Shown here one piece after another: positions 26,317 to 35,262 of a stretch of 64,000 nt of DNA (position 1 is the stretch's first letter; the number at the start of each line of letters is the position of its first letter). The DNA is from CAJJDF01 sp965657945 (lineage in GTDB: Bacteria; Bacteroidota; Bacteroidia; Flavobacteriales_D; CAJJDF01), in contig CBFHPW010000001.1 in NCBI GenBank assembly GCA_965657945.1, forward strand, positions 186,001 to 250,000. The letters are read 5' to 3'. Under the pieces are notes generated by a model. That model searched no databases, was not told the DNA's origin, and saw only the letters and a list, made by a program, of their open reading frames with translations. The position numbers and the translations under genes were made by a program.

Positions 26317-27294
26317 ATGATAGCAATGGATGTAAAACAAGATATGACCGAAGTATTAGAGCAAGATATACAAAGAATTGATTCACTGAAAAGGGAAATC
26401 TTTTTTCAAGACAAAAAAGAAACCTCTCCATTGATTGCTACCTTTTTGGAATTTGTATTCAACAAACAAGGAAAAAATTTAAGACCAAAACTGACACTGT
26501 TGACATCAAAAGTAGTAGGAAAAACAAATCGGTCGACCTATTTATCCGCAATTTTAATTGATATTTTACACGAAGCAACTCTACTTCATGATGATGTTGT
26601 AGACGCTGCTGAACTCCGAAGAGGAGAAACTTCTGCCAATGTTGTTTTTGGAAATAAGGCTACCGTATTGATGGGGGATTACTTACTTTCTAAGATGATA
26701 GAAGTATGTACCAAACAAAAGGAATTTAAGCTCTTAGAAATTATTTCTACAACACTTGTATCCCTCTCCAAAGGAGAGTTGATACAGCTGAATGCTACCA
26801 AAGAGAACGAGTTCGCAGTTGCGCAACTTACAAAAATAGCTGCGCTAAAAACTGGAAGTTTGCTAAAAGCTAGTTGTTTAGCAGGAGCATACTCGGCAGG
26901 TCTTAGGGAAGAGGACGAACAAATTTGGAATGATTTTGCTGAATATTTGGGTATTGCCTACCAAATAAAAGATGACATCATCGACTATGTAGAGAATGGG
27001 AAAGAACGATACAAAGACATCAAAGAGGGAAAAGTGAATATTCCTATGGCTCTGGCACTGGAAAATTCCGACCAGGAAACTTCAGAACATATTTTATGTT
27101 TAATAAAGGACAATGAAAATTTTGAAACGAATATCGAGCAAATTCATTCTTTTTTAAATGAGAACGAAGGGTTGAAATTGGCAGAAACGCTTCAAGAAAA
27201 TTTCTTAGAAAAAGCCATGAATAAGCTTAGGGAACTCCCTAATAGCGATGATTTGATTGGGTTTACAGAAGCCATTGGCAAACGAACTTTTTAG
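26317..27294 (+). CDS. Polyprenyl diphosphate synthase (menaquinone side chain)
   Basis: A trans-isoprenyl diphosphate synthase with the first aspartate-rich motif HDDVVDAAELRRGE starting at residue 91, GKNLRPKL binding the allylic substrate, and the second Asp motif YQIKDDIIDY. Such enzymes build the C30-C40 tail used by MenA. The placement directly after menB supports that role, though product length cannot be told from sequence alone. The start could be 26317 or the in-frame ATG at 26326. The next gene begins 2 nt past its stop. Confidence 0.9.
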   Translation: MIAMDVKQDMTEVLEQDIQRIDSLKREIFFQDKKETSPLIATFLEFVFNKQGKNLRPKLTLLTSKVVGKTNRSTYLSAILIDILHEATLLHDDVVDAAELRRGETSANVVFGNKATVLMGDYLLSKMIEVCTKQKEFKLLEIISTTLVSLSKGELIQLNATKENEFAVAQLTKIAALKTGSLLKASCLAGAYSAGLREEDEQIWNDFAEYLGIAYQIKDDIIDYVENGKERYKDIKEGKVNIPMALALENSDQETSEHILCLIKDNENFETNIEQIHSFLNENEGLKLAETLQENFLEKAMNKLRELPNSDDLIGFTEAIGKRTF

Positions 27295-27296
27295 TA

Positions 27297-27704
27297 TTGA
27301 GAAAAGCCTTGGATTATGTAGCGATTAGTTCTATTGCCTTGATTGGTCTGTATTTGTTTGCATTCGCTGTATTTGGCCTTTACCTCGGTCTCTACTCAAT
27401 TTATAACCAACCTGTTGAGTCAATTGTATTTTCGCTTGTTTCGATACTTGGGATTCTCGGTTATATTGGAATAGCCTTGTTGTTTTTTTACCCAAATAAT
27501 AAATATCTTAAAACTACTTTTTATTTTTTGTCTTGTGGACTTTTGTCTTTTCTACTCATTTTTTATCTCTCTGGGTACACAGTAGAAGGATTGTTTAATT
27601 TGCTTACAGACAAGTATGAATACCCGGAAAATGCAATTTTTCTCTGGTTTACGTCCATTTCGATATTTTACACTGTCAAAGTAGGGTGGAAAGTTTTTAG
27701 GTGA
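27297..27704 (+). CDS. Hypothetical membrane protein, four predicted helices
   Basis: I do not recognise this 135-residue protein. It has four hydrophobic segments (about 12-34, 45-66, 73-93 and 112-132) with short loops and no charged motif. The start is a TTG two bases after the polyprenyl synthase stop, which suggests cotranscription with the men operon and perhaps translational coupling. A role in quinone metabolism would be a guess from position only. It is convergent with the MeaB-type GTPase gene, with 2 bases between the stops. Confidence 0.6.
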   Translation: MRKALDYVAISSIALIGLYLFAFAVFGLYLGLYSIYNQPVESIVFSLVSILGILGYIGIALLFFYPNNKYLKTTFYFLSCGLLSFLLIFYLSGYTVEGLFNLLTDKYEYPENAIFLWFTSISIFYTVKVGWKVFR

Positions 27705-27706
27705 TT

Positions 27707-28678
27707 TTATTTCCCTAAAATAATGCGACTCGCTTCAAACGGAGAAACCTCTCCATTTAAGACTTGTTCCTCCAGTTTCATTAATTTTTCAGGCATTCCA
27801 TTTCCTTCATAAAACGAAGCTAAAATCTGGTGGTTGAGAAACTTATAAAACCAATCTTTTGTTTGTCTTTTTCTATTTTCTTCGAAATATCCGGTACTCT
27901 TAGTTTTTAATAAATAAGACTCAATGATGTTCCATGTCTCTTCGATTCCCGTATGTTTTAGTCCTGAACACAATTCTACTTTAGGTATCCAATCACTCTC
28001 TTTGGCTGGAAACAAGTGAAGGGCATTGGAATATTCTCGTTTTGCTTGTTTTGCCTTGATTAGGTTGTCGCCTTCAGCTTTGTTTATTAAAACGGCATCA
28101 GCCATTTCCATAATTCCTCTCTTTATTCCTTGTAGTTCATCTCCCGCTCCCGCTATCATGAGGAGAAGAAAAAAATCTGTCATGGAATATACTTCTGTTT
28201 CTGATTGACCTACACCCACAGTTTCTACAAGAATGACATCGAAGCCAGCAGCTTCGCAGAGTATGATTGTTTCGTGTGTTTTTTGCCCCACGCCTCCCAA
28301 GGTTTTGCCAGAGGCTGAAGGACGAATATACGCATCGGGGTTCACCGCGAGTTTATCCATTCTAGTTTTGTCCCCTAAAATACTTCCTCTAGATTGTTGC
28401 GAGGTAGGGTCAATGGCTAGCACAGCTACTTTTTTTCCTATAGAAGTAAGAAAGGTACCAAAAGATTCAATGAAAGTGCTTTTTCCTACACCTGGAACTC
28501 CTGTAATTCCTATCCTTACAGAGTTTCCGCTTTTTGGCAAGCAGTTATTGATTATTTCTTGTCCCAAATGATGGTGGTCTTGTCTACTGCTCTCTATCAG
28601 AGTAATTGCCTGGCTCAGAACAACCGTGTTCCTGTCAGTAATTCCTTGGGTGTAATAAGTAAGGTCTTTAAGTTTCAG
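27707..28678 (-). CDS. meaB: MeaB/ArgK-type GTPase, methylmalonyl-CoA mutase chaperone; non-canonical start
   Basis: MeaB-type G3E GTPases protect and reload B12 into methylmalonyl-CoA mutase. Motifs: GITGVPGVGKST (P-loop), IDPTSQQSRGSILGDKTRM, ETVGVGQSE and LINKAEGDN. The first ATG/GTG/TTG codon in frame is a TTG at 28567, which would begin right before GQEIINNCLP and cut off the family's conserved N-terminus. The frame continues upstream without a stop for 41 codons and reads YTQGITDRNTVVLSQAITLI and more, exactly the missing segment. The only plausible start there is a rare codon, such as CTG at 28678; the in-frame stop is at 28691-28693. Mutase genes are not in this window. Confidence 0.85.
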   Translation of the reverse strand: MKLKDLTYYTQGITDRNTVVLSQAITLIESSRQDHHHLGQEIINNCLPKSGNSVRIGITGVPGVGKSTFIESFGTFLTSIGKKVAVLAIDPTSQQSRGSILGDKTRMDKLAVNPDAYIRPSASGKTLGGVGQKTHETIILCEAAGFDVILVETVGVGQSETEVYSMTDFFLLLMIAGAGDELQGIKRGIMEMADAVLINKAEGDNLIKAKQAKREYSNALHLFPAKESDWIPKVELCSGLKHTGIEETWNIIESYLLKTKSTGYFEENRKRQTKDWFYKFLNHQILASFYEGNGMPEKLMKLEEQVLNGEVSPFEASRIILGK

Positions 28679-28694
28679 CTTTTGTAAGTTTTAG

Positions 28695-30965
28695 TTATTG
28701 AACCACCAATTTACGAGTTTTCTTTCCTTTTTGTGAGAATACGGTCACGAAATAAACGCCTTTTTTATAATTAGAGACATCTATTTGTGTAGAGTAAGAA
28801 ACAGCATCGATATCCTGAACTACTTTTCCAATCAAATCTGAAACTATGATTCTATTTTTGTTTTCAAGCTCGTTTGTTTGTATCGTAACTAGATGGTTTG
28901 CTGGGTTTGGGTACAAGTGAAAGTCAATTTCATTACTTTTTTTATCCAATGATAAGGTGCCAGTTCCTTCTGTAAACAATGTCAATCCTCCTTTCAAGTT
29001 TCCTAATAGCAAATCTAGTTTTCCATCGTTTTTAAAATCATAAATAGTAGGGGAGGAGAACAAACCATAAGTTTTTATGTCAATTATTGTATCGATAATG
29101 AATGTTTGTCTCGGGTTCGAGGTATTTATTCCTGTAAATTTATAAATTCCACCAGATTGACTTCCACAATATAAGTAAGTGATTCCACCTTCTCTGTAGA
29201 ATTTTGGAGTTGCAAATCCAGTAGAGGCCCCATAAATATCCCAGATCTCATGCAGTTCTACTCGTCCCATTGTATCAGTTATTTTTCGAAAACTGTAAGA
29301 AGAAGAAGTTCCGATATTTTCGTAATACCGAATGCTTCCATTTACTTTGCCAATAATTAAATCTAAATCTGAGTCGTTGTCATAATCAAACAACTGAGGG
29401 GACGAAAACTGACCTACATCAATGGTGTCTCCCAAGTGATCTTGAAGTCTAGAACTTGTAAGGATGAAATTGGCTATATTTCCAGCACCTGCCGTATTGG
29501 TAAATAAATGAAGGTATCCTTCACTATTCCCAAGAATCATGTCTTCGTCTCCATCATTGTCTATGTCTCCAAAAGTTGGCTCTAGTGATTTTCCTAACTT
29601 CAAGGTGTCCAAGGAATGGTAATTATCGGTAACAAACTCAAAACTTGGAGTTGAGGCGGTTCCGATATTTTTAAAAAGTGAAATTTTACAATCATACACA
29701 ATACTATCTCGATTGAAATAACCGTAATTCGAAACAATAATATCCATTAAGCCGTCTCCATTGTAATCAAAAAACTCAGGAATAGATTTGTCCCCTAAAT
29801 CAATGTATTGATCTTGAAATAAATTTTTTCTCTGAAAGTCAAAAATTGGAGAATTGTTAGTTCCTTTATTTTTGTAAAACCAAATTTGATTGTGGTTTTC
29901 TGCAAGTTCTGTTGAATTGGGCGCCACGATTAAGTCGTTTAATCCGTCATTGTCCACATCTTCGATGTAGGAAGCTGGAAATAACATGACGTCAGCAGGT
30001 GTGTCGTATGAGGGATAGGCTGTGTCTTGCAAAGTAATACAAGAGCTTTGGTCGGGTAAAATTCCACCATTTTGTGCCAAAACTAAGTTATTGAAAGTCA
30101 CGTCTCCAAGTAATAAATCAGTGACACTGTCGCCATTGTTGTCGAATGCTGTTACGGTAGATCCAATATGTCTGGAACTTCCGCCCATTGGCCTTGACCC
30201 GGTTCCAATGGCAGGTTCATTGCCCATTTCGGAACCTGGAACATTGAAGCTGCATGTGTCAAATAATTCTAGTTTGTTGGTTTGTATTCCTACTTCAAGA
30301 AAACATCCCCAGCAGTAATTTCTTAATTCAAAATCCAAAGAGTCGCTATTTCCTGTTCTTTCAACTGCAAAGTTTTTATGGTATTCAATTGAAACTCCAA
30401 GTACACCGAAGGTTAAGATATCTAAATCACCATCACCATTCACATCATAAATTGCTGGAACATCTTCATTTGGAATGTAGATAGGAATAATACCTCCAGG
30501 ATATTGAGGGCCAGCAACGGAATTCGAGTAAAGCGAAAACTCAAGCGAAGAGCTTGATGTATTGGTCGAAACACTTAGGTTACCTCCTGACAAACAGTAA
30601 AATATATCTTTCTTTCCATCGTTGTTGTAATCTCTCATTAGCATCCAGCCTCTGGATTCAGGAAATTTTTGTTTGTAAATGGGAGCATATTTATAGGAAA
30701 CTATTCCCGACCCTCCCATATTGAGGAGGGGAGTAACCTGTTTGTCGGCTCTGTCAAATGCGATCAAATCTTCCTTTCCGTCTAAATTTAGGTCTACTCT
30801 CGAAAACTGAGGCGCATTGAAACCGCCACACCAAGGCATTTCCATTACTTGTGAGTTTTTTGTTACGGTAAATTCTGTATTGGGCAAAAATGTAATTTGA
30901 CCAAACATTGATGTAGACATCAAAGACAGTGGCAGTAGTATTTTTAGAACAGAATTGAAAGACAT
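28695..30965 (-). CDS. FG-GAP/VCBS repeat surface protein with T9SS type A sorting domain
   Basis: A secreted 756-residue protein with an N-terminal signal peptide (LLPLSLMSTSMFGQ). About nine calcium-type repeats of the form DxNxDGxxD are visible, for example VDLNLDGKEDL, YDVNGDGDLDIL, FDYNGDGLMDII and YDFKNDGKLDLL, which build a beta-propeller. The C-terminus (DFHLYPNPANHLVTIQTNE ... GVYFVTVFSQKGKKTRKLVV) is a type A signal for the type IX secretion system, so it is exported across the outer membrane. Its ligand is unknown. It ends two bases before the MeaB in-frame stop, so the pair may be cotranscribed. Confidence 0.9.
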   Translation of the reverse strand: MSFNSVLKILLPLSLMSTSMFGQITFLPNTEFTVTKNSQVMEMPWCGGFNAPQFSRVDLNLDGKEDLIAFDRADKQVTPLLNMGGSGIVSYKYAPIYKQKFPESRGWMLMRDYNNDGKKDIFYCLSGGNLSVSTNTSSSSLEFSLYSNSVAGPQYPGGIIPIYIPNEDVPAIYDVNGDGDLDILTFGVLGVSIEYHKNFAVERTGNSDSLDFELRNYCWGCFLEVGIQTNKLELFDTCSFNVPGSEMGNEPAIGTGSRPMGGSSRHIGSTVTAFDNNGDSVTDLLLGDVTFNNLVLAQNGGILPDQSSCITLQDTAYPSYDTPADVMLFPASYIEDVDNDGLNDLIVAPNSTELAENHNQIWFYKNKGTNNSPIFDFQRKNLFQDQYIDLGDKSIPEFFDYNGDGLMDIIVSNYGYFNRDSIVYDCKISLFKNIGTASTPSFEFVTDNYHSLDTLKLGKSLEPTFGDIDNDGDEDMILGNSEGYLHLFTNTAGAGNIANFILTSSRLQDHLGDTIDVGQFSSPQLFDYDNDSDLDLIIGKVNGSIRYYENIGTSSSYSFRKITDTMGRVELHEIWDIYGASTGFATPKFYREGGITYLYCGSQSGGIYKFTGINTSNPRQTFIIDTIIDIKTYGLFSSPTIYDFKNDGKLDLLLGNLKGGLTLFTEGTGTLSLDKKSNEIDFHLYPNPANHLVTIQTNELENKNRIIVSDLIGKVVQDIDAVSYSTQIDVSNYKKGVYFVTVFSQKGKKTRKLVVQ

Positions 30966-31107
30966 AAAATGTATGTTTAATGGTTAGTTAAAATTAAGTA
31001 AAATCTGAGAGAATAAGATGTTTTTCTTTTCAAGACAGATGTTTTTCTCATAAAGTATTATCAGAAACATCCTTATTCAAAACCTGTAAAATACGAACTA
31101 ATATTTG

Positions 31108-31115
31108 TATTTTTG
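31108..31115 (+). promoter_or_regulatory. Minus-7 box of the rhomboid operon
   Basis: TATTTTTG is an exact TAnnTTTG box; the expected start near 31122 leaves a leader of about 11 nt before the ATG at 31133. No convincing minus-33 element is seen. Confidence 0.5.
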
Positions 31116-31132
31116 AATCTCTAACTTATGCT

Positions 31133-32041
31133 ATGAATGAATTTTTCCAGACTATAAAATCTAAATTTTACCAGGGCGAAATGCATGTTCGGTTGGTTAT
31201 GGTAAACGTGGCTATATTTCTGTTGCTTTTACTGGGAACTATTTTAACCAGAGCAATATCGCCAAATTTTGATTTAGCTCAATATTTTGCTGCGCCTTCT
31301 ACTTTGTCAGAGTTGGTTTTACAACCTTGGTCTCTTGTTACTTATATGTTTTCACACTCACTTTCGAGTATTTGGCATATCGTTTGGAATATGATTTTGC
31401 TTTATTTCGCTGGAAATATTTTTCGTCATTACTTGGGAAACAAAAAAATGTTAAGTGTATACCTGGCTGGTGGTTTTATAGGGTATTTGTTTTTCTTTCT
31501 TGGGTATAATTTTATTCCTGCGTTTGTAGGAAATGGAATGTTGGTAGGTGCGTCTGCGGCAGTTTTAGCCGTTTTTGTCGCAATTGGAGTAACAAAACCT
31601 AATATGGAATTAAAAATTATGTTCGTTCCACAACCCGTCAAATTGATTTACATTGTTGCAATTTTTGTCTTGTTAGATTTAATGAGGCTCCAATCAAGTA
31701 TTGGTGTTGAAGGAAGTAATACAGGAGGATGGCTGGCCCATTTGGGAGGAGCTGCTTTTGGTGTTTTTTATGGCGTAAAATCAAAAGAAGGAAAAAATAT
31801 TCTGAGAGGTTTTGAAAAGATATTGGACTCAATTTTTTCTTTTGATATCGGCTCTTTTTTTAAAAAGAAAAAAAGAAAACCGAAGATGAAAGTGACCAAA
31901 GGAGGGAGAGGTAAACCACAACAGAAGCCATCGGAAAGTGATAACCAAATTGATAGGATCTTGAAAAAAGTAAAGCAATCTGGTTATAGTAGTTTAACCA
32001 AAGAGGAGAAAGAGCTGTTTTTTTCTCAATCAAAAAAGTAA
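31133..32041 (+). CDS. Rhomboid-family intramembrane serine protease
   Basis: A polytopic membrane protease that cuts other proteins inside the membrane. The catalytic serine is S141 in LVGASAAVLA and the histidine is H203 in GWLAHLGGAAFG; the HIVWNMILLYFAG segment supplies the conserved Asn. Six hydrophobic helices are visible before residue ~215. The tail (~230-302) is basic and ends with IDRILKKVKQSGYSSLTKEE, a small DUF6576-type module that also occurs alone in the next gene, one base downstream. Substrates are unknown. Confidence 0.93.
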   Translation: MNEFFQTIKSKFYQGEMHVRLVMVNVAIFLLLLLGTILTRAISPNFDLAQYFAAPSTLSELVLQPWSLVTYMFSHSLSSIWHIVWNMILLYFAGNIFRHYLGNKKMLSVYLAGGFIGYLFFFLGYNFIPAFVGNGMLVGASAAVLAVFVAIGVTKPNMELKIMFVPQPVKLIYIVAIFVLLDLMRLQSSIGVEGSNTGGWLAHLGGAAFGVFYGVKSKEGKNILRGFEKILDSIFSFDIGSFFKKKKRKPKMKVTKGGRGKPQQKPSESDNQIDRILKKVKQSGYSSLTKEEKELFFSQSKK

Positions 32042-32042
32042 C

Positions 32043-32258
32043 ATGAATTTTTTTAGAGTTTTAGTGAGTTTTTTTGGGTTTGGAACCAAACCAAAAGTAC
32101 AGTTAGACAAATCGGTACCCAGAGATGATTTTGAGTACAATGAATTACGAAAGTATAAAGAGAATAAAATGGATGCCATTCTTGAAAAAATTTCAGCGAA
32201 AGGAATCGATAGTTTGACAAGAAAGGAAAAAGAGTTCTTGGACTCGCAATCAAAATAA
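32043..32258 (+). CDS. Small DUF6576-like protein resembling the rhomboid tail
   Basis: This 71-residue protein starts with a short hydrophobic segment (FFRVLVSFFGFG) and ends with MDAILEKISAKGIDSLTRKE followed by KEFLDSQSK, which aligns directly with the last ~30 residues of the rhomboid protein encoded just upstream. The repeat suggests a local duplication of the tail module. It is followed 6 nt later by dapF. Function is unknown; a regulator or partner of the protease is possible (inference). Confidence 0.75.
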   Translation: MNFFRVLVSFFGFGTKPKVQLDKSVPRDDFEYNELRKYKENKMDAILEKISAKGIDSLTRKEKEFLDSQSK

Positions 32259-32264
32259 AAGTGA

Positions 32265-33041
32265 ATGAAGGTGAATTTTTATAAATACCAAGGAACGGGA
32301 AATGATTTTGTGATGATTGATAACCGCAATTTATCAATAGATAAAACGGATCTATCTATAGTAAAAAGGCTTTGCGACAGAAAGTTTGGTATTGGTGCAG
32401 ACGGATTAATTCTAATAGAAAATCATCCAGAGTTAGATTTTGAAATGATATATTTTAATGCTGATGGTACTCAAAGTTTTTGTGGGAACGGAAGCCGATG
32501 TGCAGTTGCATTTGCGAAAAAACTCGGAATTATAACTCAAATCACTTCATTCTTAGCAATAGACGGGGTTCACCAAGCAACTATTGTAGACGACAAAGTT
32601 GAATTAAAGATGGGAGATGTTTCTTCAATCGAAAAAACAGAAAATTTCTTTTTTATTCACACAGGTTCTCCACATTATATTGAGTATCACCAAAATGTTT
32701 CGGAGATAGATTTAGTACCAGAAGCACAAAAAATTAGGTATAATTCGAGGTTTTCAAAAGAAGGAACAAACGTAAATTTTGTAGAAAAATTAGATGGTAA
32801 TTCTTTGGTTATGAGAACTTATGAAAGGGGAGTGGAAGACGAAACGTTGTCCTGTGGAACAGGTGCCACGGCCGTTGCACTAAGCGGGTTTTTATTACAT
32901 GGATTAGCTTCTCCGATAAAAATTCATGTTCCTGGAGGTGAATTAGAAATCAAGTTTAAGAATATTTCAAACCAACAGTTTACAGATATTTGGTTGATAG
33001 GACCGGCAAAAGAGGTATTCAGTGGTGAAATTATTAGTTAG
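32265..33041 (+). CDS. dapF: Diaminopimelate epimerase
   Basis: DapF interconverts LL- and meso-diaminopimelate for lysine and peptidoglycan synthesis. The two catalytic cysteines are C73 in FCGNGSRCA and C197 in LSCGTGATA; the start KVNFYKYQGTGNDFVMID is also typical. Length 258 is normal. It closes the rhomboid operon; its stop overlaps the convergent DUF502 gene by 4 bases. The partner gene asd lies at 46281. Confidence 0.95.
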   Translation: MKVNFYKYQGTGNDFVMIDNRNLSIDKTDLSIVKRLCDRKFGIGADGLILIENHPELDFEMIYFNADGTQSFCGNGSRCAVAFAKKLGIITQITSFLAIDGVHQATIVDDKVELKMGDVSSIEKTENFFFIHTGSPHYIEYHQNVSEIDLVPEAQKIRYNSRFSKEGTNVNFVEKLDGNSLVMRTYERGVEDETLSCGTGATAVALSGFLLHGLASPIKIHVPGGELEIKFKNISNQQFTDIWLIGPAKEVFSGEIIS

Positions 33042-33634
33042 TTTTCTAAATCTGAAATGGCTTCTTTCATTTCTTCTTCGGTAATTCCTCCCGAAAGAAG
33101 AAATTTCATTACTTCGCTAGACTTGGCATCGATAGGAGTAATATTTTCTTTGGGAACAATCACAATTTTACTCATGTAACTAAATGTGAAAGGAAGAGCT
33201 ACGGCAATTCTGCTGTCGTCTATTCCCAAGAATTTCAAATCCTCTTTGGCAATAAATCCAATTCTTTCCATGTCATGATTTTTACTCAACTTTACCAGAA
33301 CTGGTCGGTCAAACGTCTTTTTCTTTCCAACCAATGCAGACGAAACATCTTCGAGAGTGGAATAAATACTCTTTAAAACAGGAACCTTATTCAAAGCCTT
33401 ATTAAAGTATTGTTTTGCTATGTCATCTATTCTAGAAACTGTAGTGAACCACCCAAAAATGATAAGGAATACCACAATAATCAAGATTCCCAAACCAGGA
33501 ATAAACCGATACTCGTCAGGAATAATTCCATCAATGAGAATAAATGCGGAATACAATACGTACCCAAATACAACTAAGGGAAGCAAATAGAGAAGTCCTG
33601 CGATAAAATACTTAAATAATCGATTGTTTTTCAT
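33038..33634 (-). CDS. DUF502 family membrane protein
   Basis: The 198-residue protein has two N-terminal membrane helices (about 8-31 and 43-64) and a cytoplasmic domain with the family blocks VPVLKSIYSTLEDVSSAL, RPVLVKLSKNHDMERIGF, and PFTFSYMSKIVIVPKENITP. DUF502 is widespread in bacteria and plants (COV-type proteins) with no defined bacterial role. It is convergent with and overlaps dapF. A minus-7 box lies 26-33 nt before its start. Confidence 0.85.
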   Translation of the reverse strand: MKNNRLFKYFIAGLLYLLPLVVFGYVLYSAFILIDGIIPDEYRFIPGLGILIIVVFLIIFGWFTTVSRIDDIAKQYFNKALNKVPVLKSIYSTLEDVSSALVGKKKTFDRPVLVKLSKNHDMERIGFIAKEDLKFLGIDDSRIAVALPFTFSYMSKIVIVPKENITPIDAKSSEVMKFLLSGGITEEEMKEAISDLEN

Positions 33635-33659
33635 GATTTCGGTTCTAGGTTATTGTTAT

Positions 33660-33667
33660 CAAATATA
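33660..33667 (-). promoter_or_regulatory. Minus-7 box of the DUF502 gene
   Basis: On the minus strand this reads TATATTTG, an exact TAnnTTTG match; predicted start near 33653, ~19 nt before the ATG at 33634. Confidence 0.5.
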
Positions 33668-33710
33668 GGCGGTTTTCATGAGATTTAATGAGAACAGTTT
33701 TAATCTTTTT

Positions 33711-34064
33711 TTAAGTGTTTTTCAGTTCTTTTTTTTCCTTTTTGGTGAGCTTACTTACTACCAACTCGTAGGAATGATTGATAAGATGATAAAGTGTTTT
33801 GTCAGGTACGTCACTCCCTGTTTTGATTGTGTTCCAGTGTTTTTTACTCATGTGATACCCATCAATGACTCCCTCATATTTTTCTCTTAATTCAATCGCA
33901 TAATCGGGATCACATTTTAAGTTTATTCCCTCAAATTCATCTATATCAGTTAGCGCAAACATTTTCCCCATCACCTTAAATACTAATGTTTTATTGTCAA
34001 AAGGGAATCCTTCGCTAACTCCGGGTTTGGAAAGACAATATTCTCTATATTCTTCGATGTTCAT
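33711..34064 (-). CDS. MmcQ/YjbR family protein
   Basis: A 117-residue protein with the MmcQ/YjbR layout: EYREYCLSKPGVSEGFPFDN at the start, VFKVMGKMFALTD, LKCDPDYAIELREKY, GYHMSKKHWNTI and the C-terminal LINHSYELVVSKL. Members adopt a CyaY-like fold and may bind DNA; their role is not settled. It overlaps the cyclase gene upstream by 4 bases (ATGA arrangement), so both are expressed together. Confidence 0.88.
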   Translation of the reverse strand: MNIEEYREYCLSKPGVSEGFPFDNKTLVFKVMGKMFALTDIDEFEGINLKCDPDYAIELREKYEGVIDGYHMSKKHWNTIKTGSDVPDKTLYHLINHSYELVVSKLTKKEKKELKNT

Positions 34065-34837
34065 TTTTTTGTCAGTTTGTACAACACAGGTTTACTTGGA
34101 CTCGCATCATTTTCAAATGGTGCAATTTGTAGATTGAGTAAATAAAGTCCATTTTCAATGGAGTTTGGAACAAAAATAAATTCAGTAATGGTATTTTCGT
34201 ATTGAATACTTTCTGGGTAATTCCAAAAAGCTTTGTGGCTTAATAAATCTCCATTATCTACTTCTTTGTCCACAGAAGGTAAGTCGATTAAGAGATGTTT
34301 CACGCCAATTTCTCTCAAGAACCTTGCGGCTTCATGGCACAAGTAAGGCGGATTTGTATTCGAATACTGAAAAGTTATTTTGTCACTTGAATTGGGTAAA
34401 GTTCTTAAAACCAATGCTTCAGACCTACTATTACCGATTGCTTCTTTCAGTTGGGTTTTGGTAATTATCAAATCTCCTTTTTCTCTCGTACCAGAATTGG
34501 AAGTCCATACTTCAGGTTCTATAGAAACAACTTGTGCCAAGAAATGGAAGGTTTTTAGCAATTGATTAATAGAATGAATTTCTATATCGATATGACCTAC
34601 AGTTTCTGTATGGGTTCCATTACCATGAGGATTGAAAACAATGTCTCTGAAATTTACGGAACCTCCTTGAGCCACACTTCCAATGAACCCTTCTCCTTTT
34701 ACCGGTTCTATTTTGATTGGAGAAACATACCAAGCACTTGAGTTGCTTGGCTCTGTTGAGAGTCTCATCGAAATATCCAAGGGCTGATGTAAATCTAATT
34801 CGTAAGTTCCTGATTTTAGTTCTACTGTTGTTTTCAT
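34061..34837 (-). CDS. Cyclase-family protein (kynurenine formamidase-like)
   Basis: Members of this metal-dependent hydrolase family include kynurenine formamidase. The characteristic zinc-binding run is present as HGNGTHTETVGH (H71, H76, H82), with E78 where most members have Asp. The central region LLIDLPSVDKEVDNGDLLSH supplies the other conserved residues. Length 258. The substrate is uncertain: no kynurenine-pathway genes are nearby. It overlaps the MmcQ/YjbR gene by 4 bases and is divergent from the DUF721 gene. Confidence 0.82.
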   Translation of the reverse strand: MKTTVELKSGTYELDLHQPLDISMRLSTEPSNSSAWYVSPIKIEPVKGEGFIGSVAQGGSVNFRDIVFNPHGNGTHTETVGHIDIEIHSINQLLKTFHFLAQVVSIEPEVWTSNSGTREKGDLIITKTQLKEAIGNSRSEALVLRTLPNSSDKITFQYSNTNPPYLCHEAARFLREIGVKHLLIDLPSVDKEVDNGDLLSHKAFWNYPESIQYENTITEFIFVPNSIENGLYLLNLQIAPFENDASPSKPVLYKLTKK

Positions 34838-34905
34838 AGCTAAAGTTATGAAAAAAAATAACTCTCAATCATCCTCAGAAGTAAATACTTTGCTTAATTT
34901 TAAGC

Positions 34906-35208
34906 ATGAGTTTTCCTAAAAGAGATAAGCAAGTAACGCCATTAAAATTAGCCATTGAAAGATTACTAAAAGCCTATAAAATTGAGGATAAAATGGATGA
35001 ATTGGATCTACAGAAAGAGTGGACCGAAATGATGGGAACAGCAATTGCTGCCAAAACAAAATCATTGGAATTACGCAAACGTATTTTGATTATTCAAATT
35101 GAATCTTCTGTGTTGAGACACGAACTCTCTTTTGCAAAGGAGAAACTAAAAGAATCATTGAATCGCAAACTCCAGAAAAGAGTAGTGGATGAAATATTGT
35201 TTAAATAA
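34906..35208 (+). CDS. DUF721 / DciA-like helicase loader
   Basis: A 100-residue DUF721 protein. DciA members of this family load the replicative helicase in bacteria lacking DnaC/DnaI, as in Bacteroidota. Visible: TPLKLAIERLLKAYKIEDK, LQKEWTEMMGTAIAAKT, and the KH-like core LRKRILIIQIESSVLRHELS with a closing LNRKLQKRVVDEI. It is a plausible functional partner of replication proteins such as PriA elsewhere in the window, though not linked. It is read away from the cyclase gene. Confidence 0.85.
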   Translation: MSFPKRDKQVTPLKLAIERLLKAYKIEDKMDELDLQKEWTEMMGTAIAAKTKSLELRKRILIIQIESSVLRHELSFAKEKLKESLNRKLQKRVVDEILFK

Positions 35209-35262
35209 AAGGATCCCAAAAAAAAATCATCCTTGAATAGGTGTAAAATGGATAAAAAACTA

